64,000 nt of DNA. Source: Pseudomonas sp. N3-W (GTDB lineage: Bacteria > Pseudomonadota > Gammaproteobacteria > Pseudomonadales > Pseudomonadaceae). The translations under genes and the position numbers were made by a program. Shown one piece after another: positions 25,903 through 34,813 of the stretch (its first letter is position 1; each line of letters starts with the position of its first letter). Under the pieces are notes generated by a model that was given only the letters and a program-made list of their open reading frames with translations, had not been told where the DNA came from and did not search any database. The DNA lies in NCBI RefSeq assembly GCF_024970185.1, contig NZ_CP103965.1, positions 5,041,001 through 5,105,000 of the forward strand. The letters run 5' to 3'.

Positions 25903-27525
25903 TTACGCACTCAGGCGTGAAGTCACTTCATTCAACTGCCCCGACAGCCCGTGCAGGTTGTGGCTGGCGGCTTCGGTACGCTGCACGTTATCCAGGTTGG
26001 TGCTGGCAATACTGGTGATCTCAGTGAGGTTGCGCGAGATGTCTTCGGCCACTGAAGTTTGCTCTTCGGCGGCGGTGGCGATCTGGCGGTTCATGTCGCG
26101 AATGGCTTCCACGGCATGGGTGATACGCTCCAGCATGGCACCGGCCTGAGTCACTTGGGCGACACTCTCTTCGCTGCGCGACTGACCGCTTTCGATGGCC
26201 TGAGCCGCGTCCACTGCACCGGTTTGTACGGTCTGGATGATCTGGTTGATCTCGATGATCGACGCCGCCGTGCGCTGGGCCAGGCTACGCACTTCATCGG
26301 CGACCACCGCAAAACCGCGTCCGGCTTCACCGGCACGCGCCGCTTCGATGGCGGCGTTGAGCGCCAGCAGGTTGGTCTGTTCGGCGATGCCGCGAATCAC
26401 TTCCAGCACCTTGCCGATCCGCCCGCTGTCGGCTTCCAGACGACGGATAACGGTGGCGGTGTTGGCGATTTCGCCACGCATCTGGGTAATGGTGTGGATG
26501 GTCCCCTGCATGACTTTCTCGCCCTGCTGGGCGGACTGATCGGCGTCATCGGCGGCACGCGCAGCATCGGCGGCATGCCGGGCGACTTCCTGCGCGGTGG
26601 CAGACATTTCGTTCATGGCCGTCGCTACCTGATCGGTGCGGTTGAACTGCTCGTTGGTGCCGCTGGCCATCAAGGTCGCGATGGAATTCAACTCGCCGCT
26701 GGCGCTGTCCAGGTCCGACGCACTGCGTTGCAGTCGATTGAACGTTTCGGCAAGGAAATCGCGCAGGGTATTGGCCGCCATCGCCAGCTTGCCCAATTCG
26801 TCTTCACGGTTGCTGGCCACACGGTCGGCAACCTTGCCGCGACTGAGTTGCGCGACGTATTCGATCAGTGTGCGAATCGGCTCCACCAGGTTGCGGTTGA
26901 TCAGCCACAGGCTCAACAGGCCGATCAGCACGCCAGACACGAGCATCACGATAATCCCCAGCAATACGGTGCGATCAGCATCGGCACTGATGATTTTCGA
27001 TTGCTCGTCACCGTGCTTGCGCAGTTCGCCGACCAGATCACTCATCTGGTCACTGGTCGCGCGGTCCACACCCTTGACGGCGCTGTCGCCCGCTGTCGGG
27101 TCGGCACCGGCGGCGACATATGCATCGCGGCCCTTCTGGTACGCGGTGCCCAACTGACGGTGTTCGTCACGCAAGCGTTCGATGCGGCTCTTGAGTTGCG
27201 CATCAATGCCCTTCTGCCCTGCCAGCTCACCGAGAATGCCCTGCACGTCACGCTGGCGGTCTTCGAATTGCTTCCAGTATTTGTCCAGGTCCGCCGGCTG
27301 CTTGCCGCGCAGCAGGACGTTTTTCCACTCCTGAACCTGAACCTTGAATTGCAGGTTCGCTTCGTCGATCAACTGCGATGTGTGCAGTGGGCCGTCGATC
27401 AGATTGGCGTAGCTCTGCACGCCGCTGGAGAGAAAGTGAAAGCAGGCCAAAGCGATCAGCAACATCGCCAACAGGCTGCCACCGAGCAACGCGAGGATCT
27501 GGGCTCTCAGGGATTTTTGCAGCAT
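25903..27525 (-). CDS. Methyl-accepting chemotaxis protein with periplasmic four-helix sensor
   Basis: A 540-residue receptor. Transmembrane helix 1 is near residues 10-32 ([20 protein letters not shown]), then a periplasmic helical domain of about 150 residues, helix 2 ([20 protein letters not shown]), HAMP ([19 protein letters not shown]) and a full MCP signalling domain with [20 protein letters not shown]. The ligand is not predictable from the sequence. The longer frame to 27642 is rejected because the hydrophobic helix should be close to the start. Beside the PiT transporter, this matches the PA4290-PA4292 neighbourhood of P. aeruginosa as I remember it. Confidence 0.93.
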   Translation of the reverse strand: MLQKSLRAQILALLGGSLLAMLLIALACFHFLSSGVQSYANLIDGPLHTSQLIDEANLQFKVQVQEWKNVLLRGKQPADLDKYWKQFEDRQRDVQGILGELAGQKGIDAQLKSRIERLRDEHRQLGTAYQKGRDAYVAAGADPTAGDSAVKGVDRATSDQMSDLVGELRKHGDEQSKIISADADRTVLLGIIVMLVSGVLIGLLSLWLINRNLVEPIRTLIEYVAQLSRGKVADRVASNREDELGKLAMAANTLRDFLAETFNRLQRSASDLDSASGELNSIATLMASGTNEQFNRTDQVATAMNEMSATAQEVARHAADAARAADDADQSAQQGEKVMQGTIHTITQMRGEIANTATVIRRLEADSGRIGKVLEVIRGIAEQTNLLALNAAIEAARAGEAGRGFAVVADEVRSLAQRTAASIIEINQIIQTVQTGAVDAAQAIESGQSRSEESVAQVTQAGAMLERITHAVEAIRDMNRQIATAAEEQTSVAEDISRNLTEITSIASTNLDNVQRTEAASHNLHGLSGQLNEVTSRLSA

Positions 27526-27913
27526 CGAGTGATACTCATGACGGGGATGAGGCACGCCTGATTGGGCGTGAACGTTGTCCGGACATCCCTGTCTGCGCCC
27601 TTGGCTCATGGCCAGGGCGATGCAAGTTAACGTAAGCGTCATCGGCGTGCCAGAGCGCTTCTTGAGTCATTTCCGACCACCGGCGAGAGGCAGTTTTCCG
27701 GCGCCATGCAACCGTCACAAAACTGTCAAAACCGAGTACAAACAAAACGTGAAGGACAGCTGATTCATTGATACGCCACGCTCCCACAGTGACCGTGCTG
27801 GATTCTGATCAACGGATCGGCCAAACCACCCAAACACTGACCCAACGCAGCCTCTCTGTAACATTTAGCAACGATCATGGCGAACACTCCTCCCCTCCTC
27901 AGGATCGTCCGTC
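27526..27913. other. Divergent region between MCP and phosphate transporter
   Basis: No gene seen in these 388 bases. They hold the promoters of both flanking genes and the Pho-box-like repeat at 27712-27729. The region 27640-27760 is AT-richer than its surroundings. Confidence 0.45.
27712..27729 (+). promoter_or_regulatory. Possible PhoB box
   Basis: CCGTCAC-AAAA-CTGTCAA resembles the PhoB box (two CTGTCAT repeats, 4-base spacer): 5 of 7 and 6 of 7 matches. A weak -10-like TACAAA begins at 27737. It faces the phosphate transporter but also lies upstream of the chemotaxis gene. Confidence 0.4.
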
Positions 27914-29527
27914 ATGGCCACGCCTTCCTTGACCGCCGCCCAGGCCCGCGCCCGTAGCGCCAGACCACACCTTGATAAAAAGCCCGGCCTGCTGACGCTG
28001 GTGATTTTCTTTGCCGTACTCGGCAGCGGATTGCTGTTTACCGCCTACAGCCTGATGCACGACATGCACGAACTGGGCACGGTCGTGACCACCTGGACGC
28101 CGTTTCTGTTGCTCGGTGTGGCGCTGCTGATCGCCTTGGGCTTTGAATTCGTCAACGGTTTCCACGACACCGCCAACGCCGTGGCGACAGTGATCTACAC
28201 CAACTCCATGGCGCCGAATCTGGCGGTGGCCTGGTCCGGGTTCTTCAATTTCCTCGGGGTGTTGTTGTCCAGTGGCGCAGTGGCGTTCGGCATCATTGCC
28301 CTGCTGCCGGTGGAGCTGATTCTGCAAGTCGGTTCGTCCGCCGGTTTCGCCATGATCTTCGCCCTGTTGATCGCCGCCATCCTGTGGAACCTCGGCACCT
28401 GGTGGCTGGGCCTGCCGGCCTCGTCATCGCACACGCTGATCGGTTCGATCATCGGCGTCGGCGTGGCCAATGCGCTGATGCACGGTCGCGACGGCACCAG
28501 CGGTGTGGACTGGGCCCAAGCCACCAAGATCGGTTACGCGCTGTTGCTCTCACCTCTGGTGGGCTTCGGCTTTGCCGCGCTGTTGCTGCTGGCCTTGCGT
28601 GCCTTCGTCAAGAATCGTGCGCTGTACAAGGCGCCGGTGGGTGACGCTCCGCCACCGTGGTGGATTCGCGGTCTGCTGATCCTGACCTGCACCGGCGTGT
28701 CCTTCGCCCACGGTTCCAACGACGGTCAGAAAGGCATGGGCCTGATCATGCTGATTCTGGTCGGCACACTGCCGATGGCGTATGCACTGAACCGCACCAT
28801 GCCGGCGGACCAAGCCTTGCAGTTCGCCGCTGTGGCCGAAGTCACCCAGCAAGCCTTGGTGAAAAGTGCGCCGCTGCCGGCACCGGCCGATCCGCGTGCG
28901 GTGCTGTCCGATTACGTGCGCAGCAAGCAAGCGACGCCACAACTGGTCCCGGCCCTCGCCGCGCTGACCGGCAATATCGGTAACGAAGTGAAGGGTTATG
29001 GCTCGCTGTCGAAAGTCCCGGTCGAGGCCGTGGGCAACGTGCGTAACGACATGTACCTGACCAGCGAAACCATTCGCTTGATGGACAAGAACCAGGTCGG
29101 CCACTTCGACGCCGACACCCGCGCCAATCTGCAACTGTTCAAGCAACAGATCGACAACTCCACCCGGTTCATCCCGCTGTGGGTGAAAATCGCCGTGGCC
29201 ATCGCGCTGGGCCTGGGTACCATGGTCGGCTGGAAACGCATCGTGGTGACGGTCGGCGAGAAAATCGGCAAGACCCACCTCACCTACGCCCAGGGCGCCT
29301 CGGCAGAGACTGTGGCGATGCTGACCATCGGCGCTGCCGACATGTTTGGCCTGCCGGTGTCCACCACCCACGTGTTGTCCTCGGGCGTCGCCGGGGCCAT
29401 GGTGGCCAACGGCGGCGGCTTGCAGATGAAGACCATCCGCAACCTGATGATGGCCTGGGTGCTGACGTTGCCAGCAGCGGTCTTGTTGTCGGGGAGTCTG
29501 TACTGGTTGTTCACCAAGCTGTTCTGA
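27914..29527 (+). CDS. PiT family inorganic phosphate transporter
   Basis: A 537-residue inner-membrane transporter with about 10-12 helices. Two halves each carry the PHO-4 signature: GFHDTANAVATVIYTNSM near residue 84 and FAHGSNDGQKGMGLIM near 264. A central hydrophilic loop (about 310-420) separates them. It moves phosphate, usually as a metal complex, driven by protons. It is divergent from a chemotaxis receptor, with a putative Pho box between the two. A strong terminator follows. Confidence 0.95.
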   Translation: MATPSLTAAQARARSARPHLDKKPGLLTLVIFFAVLGSGLLFTAYSLMHDMHELGTVVTTWTPFLLLGVALLIALGFEFVNGFHDTANAVATVIYTNSMAPNLAVAWSGFFNFLGVLLSSGAVAFGIIALLPVELILQVGSSAGFAMIFALLIAAILWNLGTWWLGLPASSSHTLIGSIIGVGVANALMHGRDGTSGVDWAQATKIGYALLLSPLVGFGFAALLLLALRAFVKNRALYKAPVGDAPPPWWIRGLLILTCTGVSFAHGSNDGQKGMGLIMLILVGTLPMAYALNRTMPADQALQFAAVAEVTQQALVKSAPLPAPADPRAVLSDYVRSKQATPQLVPALAALTGNIGNEVKGYGSLSKVPVEAVGNVRNDMYLTSETIRLMDKNQVGHFDADTRANLQLFKQQIDNSTRFIPLWVKIAVAIALGLGTMVGWKRIVVTVGEKIGKTHLTYAQGASAETVAMLTIGAADMFGLPVSTTHVLSSGVAGAMVANGGGLQMKTIRNLMMAWVLTLPAAVLLSGSLYWLFTKLF

Positions 29528-29566
29528 CTGGGCGCAGACCGCCGCGCAGGAGATAAACAATGACGC

Positions 29567-29598
29567 ATCCCGGCCCATTCCTGTGCCGGGATTTTTTA
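29567..29598 (+). terminator. Terminator after the phosphate transporter
   Basis: ATCCCGGC (29567-29574) pairs perfectly with GCCGGGAT (29585-29592) and is followed by TTTTTAT. Confidence 0.9.
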
Positions 29599-29730
29599 TC
29601 GTCGGCCAGAGCATTTCGCTGCAATCATTCGCAACCGCAGCTTTATTGATCCAGCAGGCGATGGATTGCACTTCAGTTTGTTACCGTGGTGCCGATGATT
29701 AAAAGACTCGATGCATTCAGGAGCGAGAAC

Positions 29731-30597
29731 GTGAATCTGTACATCAATCAGCTTCAGCACAAAGCTGACTTCAAAGAAGCTATCTACGCAGGCGACATCT
29801 TCCTGAACACCCAGTTGAGCGCTGCCAAGGAACTCTGCGCGTTCGCTCAGGAAAGCATCACCGAAGCCTTCAACGGCGAGACCCGCCATCAGGCACTGCA
29901 CACCCTGATGCCAGTGGAAGAATTCGTGGTACTGGTGACCCGCCTCAAGGGCCAGTTCACCAACAGCCAGCGGGCCAAGGACTTGATCCAGAGCTTCATC
30001 GATGAAATCGGTGTCGACCCGCGCGAATATATTTTCGACGTGCCGCGAATCCGCGTAGTGCCCAACTACGAGTACCTGCACGCGGGCGTCAGCTATGCCT
30101 ACAAGCCCCATCGCGACACCTGGTACGGCAGCGTCGATTGCCAGATCAACACCTGGATGCCGGTGCACACCATCAGCCCCGACCAGACCATGATGATCAA
30201 TGGCGGCTATTTCGACGTTCCGGTGAAAAACACCTCGAAGGACTGGAGCCTGTCCGACTGGATCAACAACCAGCGTCATCGCGCCAAGGAAAATCTCAAG
30301 GAAGAAGTACGGGTTCACCCGGTTCCACTGCAAGAGATCAACGCCTCTTCGGAACTGCGCGTGGCTGCCAATACGGGCGAAATGCTGATATTTTCCGGCT
30401 CGCACCTGCACGGCACCGTTCCCAACCATACGCAACAGACCCGCTTCAGCGTGGACTTTCGCCTGATGCACCTCGACGACCTCAAGCACAAGCGCGGCGC
30501 CATCAACGTCGACAGCGCCTGCCCTGACGTCGGCGCCGGCTTCAAAGATTATTTCCACGCCCACAACTTTTCGAATTTCCAGGGAATCCAGCAATGA
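29731..30597 (+). CDS. Fe(II)/2-oxoglutarate-type oxygenase-like protein
   Basis: A 288-residue protein that I cannot place in a named subfamily. It shows a possible non-haem iron set: H127-x-D129 in YKPHRDTWYG, then H225 (or H227) in SGSHLHGTVPN and R238 in TRFSVDFRLMH, the HxD...H...R pattern of 2-oxoglutarate-dependent dioxygenases. The start is the GTG at 29731, placed 7 bases after AGGAG; the longer frame from 29686 lacks any site. The stop overlaps the next gene's ATG (ATGA), so it is coupled to a methyltransferase. Together they look like a small-molecule or sugar modification pair, but the substrate is unknown. Confidence 0.8.
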   Translation: MNLYINQLQHKADFKEAIYAGDIFLNTQLSAAKELCAFAQESITEAFNGETRHQALHTLMPVEEFVVLVTRLKGQFTNSQRAKDLIQSFIDEIGVDPREYIFDVPRIRVVPNYEYLHAGVSYAYKPHRDTWYGSVDCQINTWMPVHTISPDQTMMINGGYFDVPVKNTSKDWSLSDWINNQRHRAKENLKEEVRVHPVPLQEINASSELRVAANTGEMLIFSGSHLHGTVPNHTQQTRFSVDFRLMHLDDLKHKRGAINVDSACPDVGAGFKDYFHAHNFSNFQGIQQ

Positions 30598-31316
30598 CCA
30601 AGCGTCGCATCACGCCCGCCGAGGCCCAGTACAACGAAACCCGCGCCAACGTCCTGAAACGGGTCGATGCCGAGTATGTGGCCGATGCGCCGTTCGTCTT
30701 TGCCAACCGCATTGGCGTGACCGCTGCCCTGTCGCGCATGGAGCTGTTCAAGAAAGTCGCCGAAATACCGGGCGCGATCATCGAGTGCGGCGTGTACAAG
30801 GGCAACTCGCTGATGCTCTACATGCACTTGTCGATGATCCTGGAACCCTATGCGATCAACCGCTCGATCATTGGCTTCGACACGTTCGAAGGCTTCCAGA
30901 GCATCGACAAGAAAGAAGACCCGGCCGACGTCAACGAGACCATGTTCTCCGACACCGACCAGTCGCTGATCCAGGACATGATCGACGCCAACGACCTGCT
31001 GCGCCCGGTCAACCGTATCCCGCGTTGCGAGCTGGTCAAGGGCGACATCGTCAAGACCGTGCCGGAGTGGGTCAAGACTCGCCCGGACCTGGTCGTCGCC
31101 ATGCTGATCCTCGACACCGACCTGTACGAATCGACCAAAGTCGCGCTGGAGACGTTCCTGCCGTACATGCCAAAAGGCGCTGTCGTGGTGCTGGACGAAG
31201 TGGCTTACCGTAACTTTCCGGGCGAAACCAAAGCCCTGCGCGAAGTGCTGGACCTGAACAAGATCGAACTCAAGCGCCTGCCGTTTGATTCGTGCGTAGG
31301 CTACTTCCACGTTTAA
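30594..31316 (+). CDS. TylF/MycF-family O-methyltransferase
   Basis: A 240-residue SAM-dependent methyltransferase of the macrocin O-methyltransferase family. The SAM pocket IIECGVYKGNSLM, the acidic loop GFDTFEGFQ and the metal-proximal LILDTDLYESTKVALETFLP are visible; family members need Mg2+ and usually methylate sugar hydroxyls in antibiotics or surface glycans. It starts inside the stop codon of the upstream oxygenase, so the two are one translational unit. No glycosyltransferase or other pathway gene is near, which makes the substrate an open question. Confidence 0.9.
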   Translation: MTKRRITPAEAQYNETRANVLKRVDAEYVADAPFVFANRIGVTAALSRMELFKKVAEIPGAIIECGVYKGNSLMLYMHLSMILEPYAINRSIIGFDTFEGFQSIDKKEDPADVNETMFSDTDQSLIQDMIDANDLLRPVNRIPRCELVKGDIVKTVPEWVKTRPDLVVAMLILDTDLYESTKVALETFLPYMPKGAVVVLDEVAYRNFPGETKALREVLDLNKIELKRLPFDSCVGYFHV

Positions 31317-31346
31317 CGCATAGCCGGCCAGCCCGGCTACAAAACC

Positions 31347-31370
31347 TGTGGGAGCAAGCCCGCTCCCACA
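31347..31370. repeat. Single REP hairpin
   Basis: TGTGGGAGC-AAGCCC-GCTCCCACA: 9-bp perfect arms with a 6-base loop between the convergent methyltransferase and LysR genes. It may double as a transcription stop. Confidence 0.85.
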
Positions 31371-31387
31371 TGGGTTATAGGGTGTTC

Positions 31388-32284
31388 TCAGGGTGTGGGG
31401 TGGATCACCTGCCCCAACCACGCCATGAACGCCCTCACCCGTAGCGGCAGATGTCGTTGCCGCGCATACAGCAGCGACACCTGCATGGACGGCGCATTGA
31501 ACTGCGGCAACACCGCCACCAGTTCGCCACTTTGCAGGTACGGCTGCATGCCCGTCAGCGGCACCTGAATCAGACCGAAGCCCCCCAGACACGCCGACTC
31601 GTACCCATCAGTGCTATTGACCGTGACACTGCCGGCCATCGGCAACCGATGCACCTGCCCATCCATTTCATACACAAAGCCTTCCGGACGCGAGCCCAGC
31701 ACGCCGACGTAATGCACCAGCCGATGCTGCGCCAGGTCCTCGAGCGTTTCGGGCACGCCGTAACGTTGCAGATAGGCGGGGCTGGCGCAGTTGACCATGG
31801 CAAAGTCGCACAGATGCCGGGCAACCACCGATTGATCCGGCTGCGCGCCGACCCGCACCACACAGTCGAAGCCTTCGGCGAGTAGATCGACACGACGGTC
31901 GGTGCTGCTGATCTCCAGCTCCAGATTCGGGTGTTTGGCCATGAACTCCGGCAGGCGCGGCAAGACGATCCGACGGGCCAGGATGTTCGGCATGTCGATA
32001 CGAATGCGCCCGGCCAGTGACGCTTCGTCCTGGCGAAACAAGCCCTCGATCTCGTCCATGTGCGACAGCAGATCCTTGCTGCGTTCGTACAACACCAGGC
32101 CATCCTGAGTCGACTGCACCTTGCGCGTGGTGCGATGCAGCAGGCGCGTGCCGAGCAGCGCTTCCAGGGCCTGAACGTGCTCGGACACCGTAGAGCGGGG
32201 CAAGCCCAGGCTTTCACCGGCGAGTGTGAAACTCGACATTTCGCTGACACGGACAAAGGTGCGCAGCAGTTCCAGCTTATTCAT
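31388..32284 (-). CDS. LysR family transcriptional regulator (SDR-linked)
   Basis: A 298-residue regulator with the typical N-terminal HTH (LLRTFVRVSEMSSFTLAGES, then LGLPRSTVSEHVQALEALLG) and a two-lobed effector domain of the CrgA/AaeR-like type (SLAGRIRIDMPNILARRIVL). It is divergent from the SDR gene with a 118-base gap, and the pair forms a usual activator-target unit. The effector is not predictable. Confidence 0.93.
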   Translation of the reverse strand: MNKLELLRTFVRVSEMSSFTLAGESLGLPRSTVSEHVQALEALLGTRLLHRTTRKVQSTQDGLVLYERSKDLLSHMDEIEGLFRQDEASLAGRIRIDMPNILARRIVLPRLPEFMAKHPNLELEISSTDRRVDLLAEGFDCVVRVGAQPDQSVVARHLCDFAMVNCASPAYLQRYGVPETLEDLAQHRLVHYVGVLGSRPEGFVYEMDGQVHRLPMAGSVTVNSTDGYESACLGGFGLIQVPLTGMQPYLQSGELVAVLPQFNAPSMQVSLLYARQRHLPLRVRAFMAWLGQVIHPTP

Positions 32285-32364
32285 CAGGCTTACCTATTGT
32301 TCGATATGAGCGACCAGTGATTCCGATTTCCTCCTGTTTATCACCCTGTGCCGGATAAATAAAC

Positions 32365-32397
32365 TTCCTCACATCAACCGCCCATTACCGTGAGGAA
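32365..32397 (+). promoter_or_regulatory. Inverted repeat covering the SDR ribosome site
   Basis: TTCCTCAC (32365-32372) and GTGAGGAA (32390-32397) form a perfect 8-bp inverted repeat with a 17-base loop. The right arm contains the GAGGA ribosome site of the SDR gene, so in RNA the hairpin could hide it; as DNA it could be an operator of the divergent LysR. Confidence 0.4.
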
Positions 32398-32402
32398 ATC
32401 CC

Positions 32403-33161
32403 ATGACCCGTAAAATCGCATTGATCACCGGCGCCAGCCGTGGCCTTGGCAAAAGCGCCGCCCTGCATCTGGCAGCTCAAGGCGTCGATATCATCGGCAC
32501 TTACAACAGCCGCGCCGATGAGGCTCAGGCGCTGGTTGCACAGATCGAAAGCCTGGGCGCTCGTGCGGCCATGCTGCAACTGGATGTCAGCCAGAGCGAG
32601 CGTTTCAGCGCCTTCGGCGACGAAATCGCCCAACTGCTGCACAAACACTTCGATCAGCCGCACTTCGACTTTCTGATCAATAACGCCGGGGTGGGCAGCT
32701 ATGCGAGCTTCGCCGAAACCACGGTCGAGCAGTTTGACCTGCTGATGAACATCCATTTGAAGGGGCCGTTTTTCCTGACCCAGACCTTGTTACCGTTGCT
32801 GAATGACGGCGGTCGCATCATCAATATTTCCACCGGCCTGACCCGTTTCAGCCTGCCGGGGTACGGCGCTTACGCAGCGATGAAAGGGGCGATGGAAGTG
32901 CTGACGCGTTACCAGGCCAAGGAACTCGGCGCGCGCGGGATTGCCGTCAACACCCTGGCGCCGGGGGCTATCGAGACTGATTTCGGTGGTGGCACGTTGC
33001 GTGATAACGCCGTGGTGAATCAGATGGTGGCGAGTAATACGGCGCTGGGTCGTACTGGCAAACCAGACGATATCGGCGCGGCGATTGCGCTGCTGCTGTC
33101 GCCGGGTGGGCAGTGGATCAACGGGCAGCGTGTCGAAGCTTCGGGCGGGATGTTTCTTTAA
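32403..33161 (+). CDS. Short-chain dehydrogenase/reductase
   Basis: A 252-residue NAD(P)-dependent oxidoreductase of the classical SDR type. The dinucleotide motif TGASRGLGKS is at the N-terminus, the NNAG motif follows near residue 97, and the catalytic pair is Tyr157 and Lys161 in YGAYAAMKGA with a Ser-equivalent (IINISTGLT) upstream. The C-terminal IALLLSPGGQWINGQRVEAS is the usual substrate-side end. The substrate is unknown. It is divergent from its probable LysR regulator. Confidence 0.94.
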   Translation: MTRKIALITGASRGLGKSAALHLAAQGVDIIGTYNSRADEAQALVAQIESLGARAAMLQLDVSQSERFSAFGDEIAQLLHKHFDQPHFDFLINNAGVGSYASFAETTVEQFDLLMNIHLKGPFFLTQTLLPLLNDGGRIINISTGLTRFSLPGYGAYAAMKGAMEVLTRYQAKELGARGIAVNTLAPGAIETDFGGGTLRDNAVVNQMVASNTALGRTGKPDDIGAAIALLLSPGGQWINGQRVEASGGMFL

Positions 33162-33194
33162 ACGGCCACGTTTCATCAGATGAAACCCACTCCC

Positions 33195-33287
33195 TTGTGG
33201 GAGCGAGCCTGCTCGCGAAAGCGGTGTGTCTGTCAGCAATGATGTTGAAGCTGACGTCCTCTTCGCGAGCAGGCTCGCTCCCACAGG
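33195..33287. repeat. REP pair
   Basis: Inverted copies (GTGGGAGCGAGCCTGCTCGC from 33197 and TTCGCGAGCAGGCTCGCTCC from 33262) around a spacer that itself has GTCAGC ... GCTGAC arms. Located between convergent genes. Confidence 0.92.
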
Positions 33288-33303
33288 TTTTGTGTTTATC
33301 CGA

Positions 33304-33735
33304 CTAGAGTGCACGGCTCATCATCAACCGCGCCCGCAGCACGTCATACCCCCAGTGATAGACATAGGTGTAGGGCAGGAAGAACAGCAGCACGCCGATG
33401 TCCAGCAGGAACGCCTGCCACAGGCTGACGCCCAGCCACCAGGCAATCAGCGGCACACCCATCGCAACCAGTCCGCCTTCGAACAACAGCGCGTGCACCA
33501 CCCGGCTCCAGGCGTTGTGCGCGATTGCGTAACGCTTGAGCACGCGGTCAAACATGCCGTTGAACACCACGTTCCAGGCCAGCGCCAAACCGGCAATCAG
33601 CACGGTAACGAGGCCCATTTCCAGCAGCGGCTTGTCCATGATCCAGGCCAACAGCGGTGTGCAGATCAGAATGGCCAGGCACTCGAAACCGATGGCCTGG
33701 ATAATACGTTCAGTGATGGATTTGTTGGCATTCAT
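33304..33735 (-). CDS. PACE family efflux transporter (copy 1)
   Basis: A 143-residue inner-membrane protein with four hydrophobic helices in two similar halves, the chlorhexidine/biocide efflux (PACE) fold: IIQAIGFECLAILICTPLLA with the conserved Glu in helix 1, LVTVLIAGLALAWNVVFNGM, HALLFEGGLVAMGVPLIAWW with a second membrane Glu, and the final tyrosine-rich YTYVYHWGYD tail. Members export cationic biocides or polyamine-like amines using the proton gradient. The start at 33735 is used because the longer reading adds a non-conserved tail. It is divergent from a LysR gene, the probable regulator. Confidence 0.9.
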   Translation of the reverse strand: MNANKSITERIIQAIGFECLAILICTPLLAWIMDKPLLEMGLVTVLIAGLALAWNVVFNGMFDRVLKRYAIAHNAWSRVVHALLFEGGLVAMGVPLIAWWLGVSLWQAFLLDIGVLLFFLPYTYVYHWGYDVLRARLMMSRAL

Positions 33736-33824
33736 GGCCGAACTCCGTGAGTGACTGTGGTTGCCATGATCCATCAGCACACCGATACTCCATAACCAAT
33801 AACCATCGATCAAGGCGATAGTTC

Positions 33825-34679
33825 ATGGCCTCCCATGAAGTGCTGTTGGCGTTTGTCCAAGCCGCGACCCAGGGTTCGTTTTCCGCCGCTGCGCGCAAAC
33901 TTGGCCGCAGTCAGTCGACCGTCAGTGCGGCAGTGGCGAGTCTGGAAATCGATTTGAACCTGACGCTTTTCGACCGCAGCAGCCGCAAGCCGAGCCTGAC
34001 TCCGGCCGGGCATGTGATGCTGCAACGGGCCGAGGAAATACTGGCGGCTACCAGCCGTATGGAAATGAGCGCCAGCCAGTTGTCCCAAGGCATCGAGCCG
34101 AAGCTGACGGTGGCGATTTCCGACACCTATCAGTCGGTGCGTTTCGAGGCCGCCTTGAGTGCATTCGAACAGCGTTACCCGGACCTTGAGCTGGAATGCC
34201 TGATCGCCGAGTGCGATGACCTGGTGGCGTTGGTGCAAAGTGGCCGCGCCCACGTCGCGTTTGCCGAAATGCAGGATCGCTACCCCCCGGACCTGGTCAG
34301 CAACACCGTGGAGGAACGCACGGAAATCGCGCTGTTCGTATCCCCGGCGCACCCGCTGGCCACGCTCACTCATGTCGATCAGAACGTGCTGCAACAGCAC
34401 CGCGAGTTGCGTCTGGCAACGATCGTCAATCCGTATGAAAGCCGCGCCAAGGGCCGGGTCTGGTCGGCGCCGAGTTACCTGATGCTGCTGGAAATGGCCC
34501 AGGGCGGATTCGGCTGGGCGCCGCTGCCACGCTGGCTGGTGGAGCGGTTCGGCGCCGGGTCATTGGTGGAACTGGATGTGCGTGGCTGGCCAAAACCGGT
34601 GTTTGTCGATGCGCTGTGGTCGCGGCTGCATCCCCCGGGGCCGGCGGGGAGTTGGCTGTTGGGCAAGATGCTGGAATAG
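33825..34679 (+). CDS. LysR family regulator of PACE copy 1
   Basis: A 284-residue LysR protein (LLAFVQAATQGSFSAAARKL, then GRSQSTVSAAVASLEIDLNL in the HTH; a classical effector domain follows). It is divergent from the PACE gene 89 bases away. This matches the arrangement known for PACE transporters, such as AceR/AceI in Acinetobacter, where a LysR-type activator responds to the exported compound. Confidence 0.93.
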   Translation: MASHEVLLAFVQAATQGSFSAAARKLGRSQSTVSAAVASLEIDLNLTLFDRSSRKPSLTPAGHVMLQRAEEILAATSRMEMSASQLSQGIEPKLTVAISDTYQSVRFEAALSAFEQRYPDLELECLIAECDDLVALVQSGRAHVAFAEMQDRYPPDLVSNTVEERTEIALFVSPAHPLATLTHVDQNVLQQHRELRLATIVNPYESRAKGRVWSAPSYLMLLEMAQGGFGWAPLPRWLVERFGAGSLVELDVRGWPKPVFVDALWSRLHPPGPAGSWLLGKMLE

Positions 34680-34689
34680 CGGTGCGGCC

Positions 34690-34785
34690 ATTCGCGGGCA
34701 AGCCCGCTCCCACATTTGATCAGCTGTGAACGCAGATACGGTGGGCACCTCAGATCCAGTGTGGGAGCGGGCTTGCCCGCGAAGG
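34690..34785. repeat. REP pair
   Basis: Inverted copies (TTCGCGGGCAAGCCCGCTCC and, about 65 bases on, GTGGGAGCGGGCTTGCCCGC) with an unrelated spacer, between the LysR gene and the sigma factor operon. Confidence 0.9.
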
Positions 34786-34813
34786 GGCCAGCAGCCACAG
34801 CATATATCCCGGA

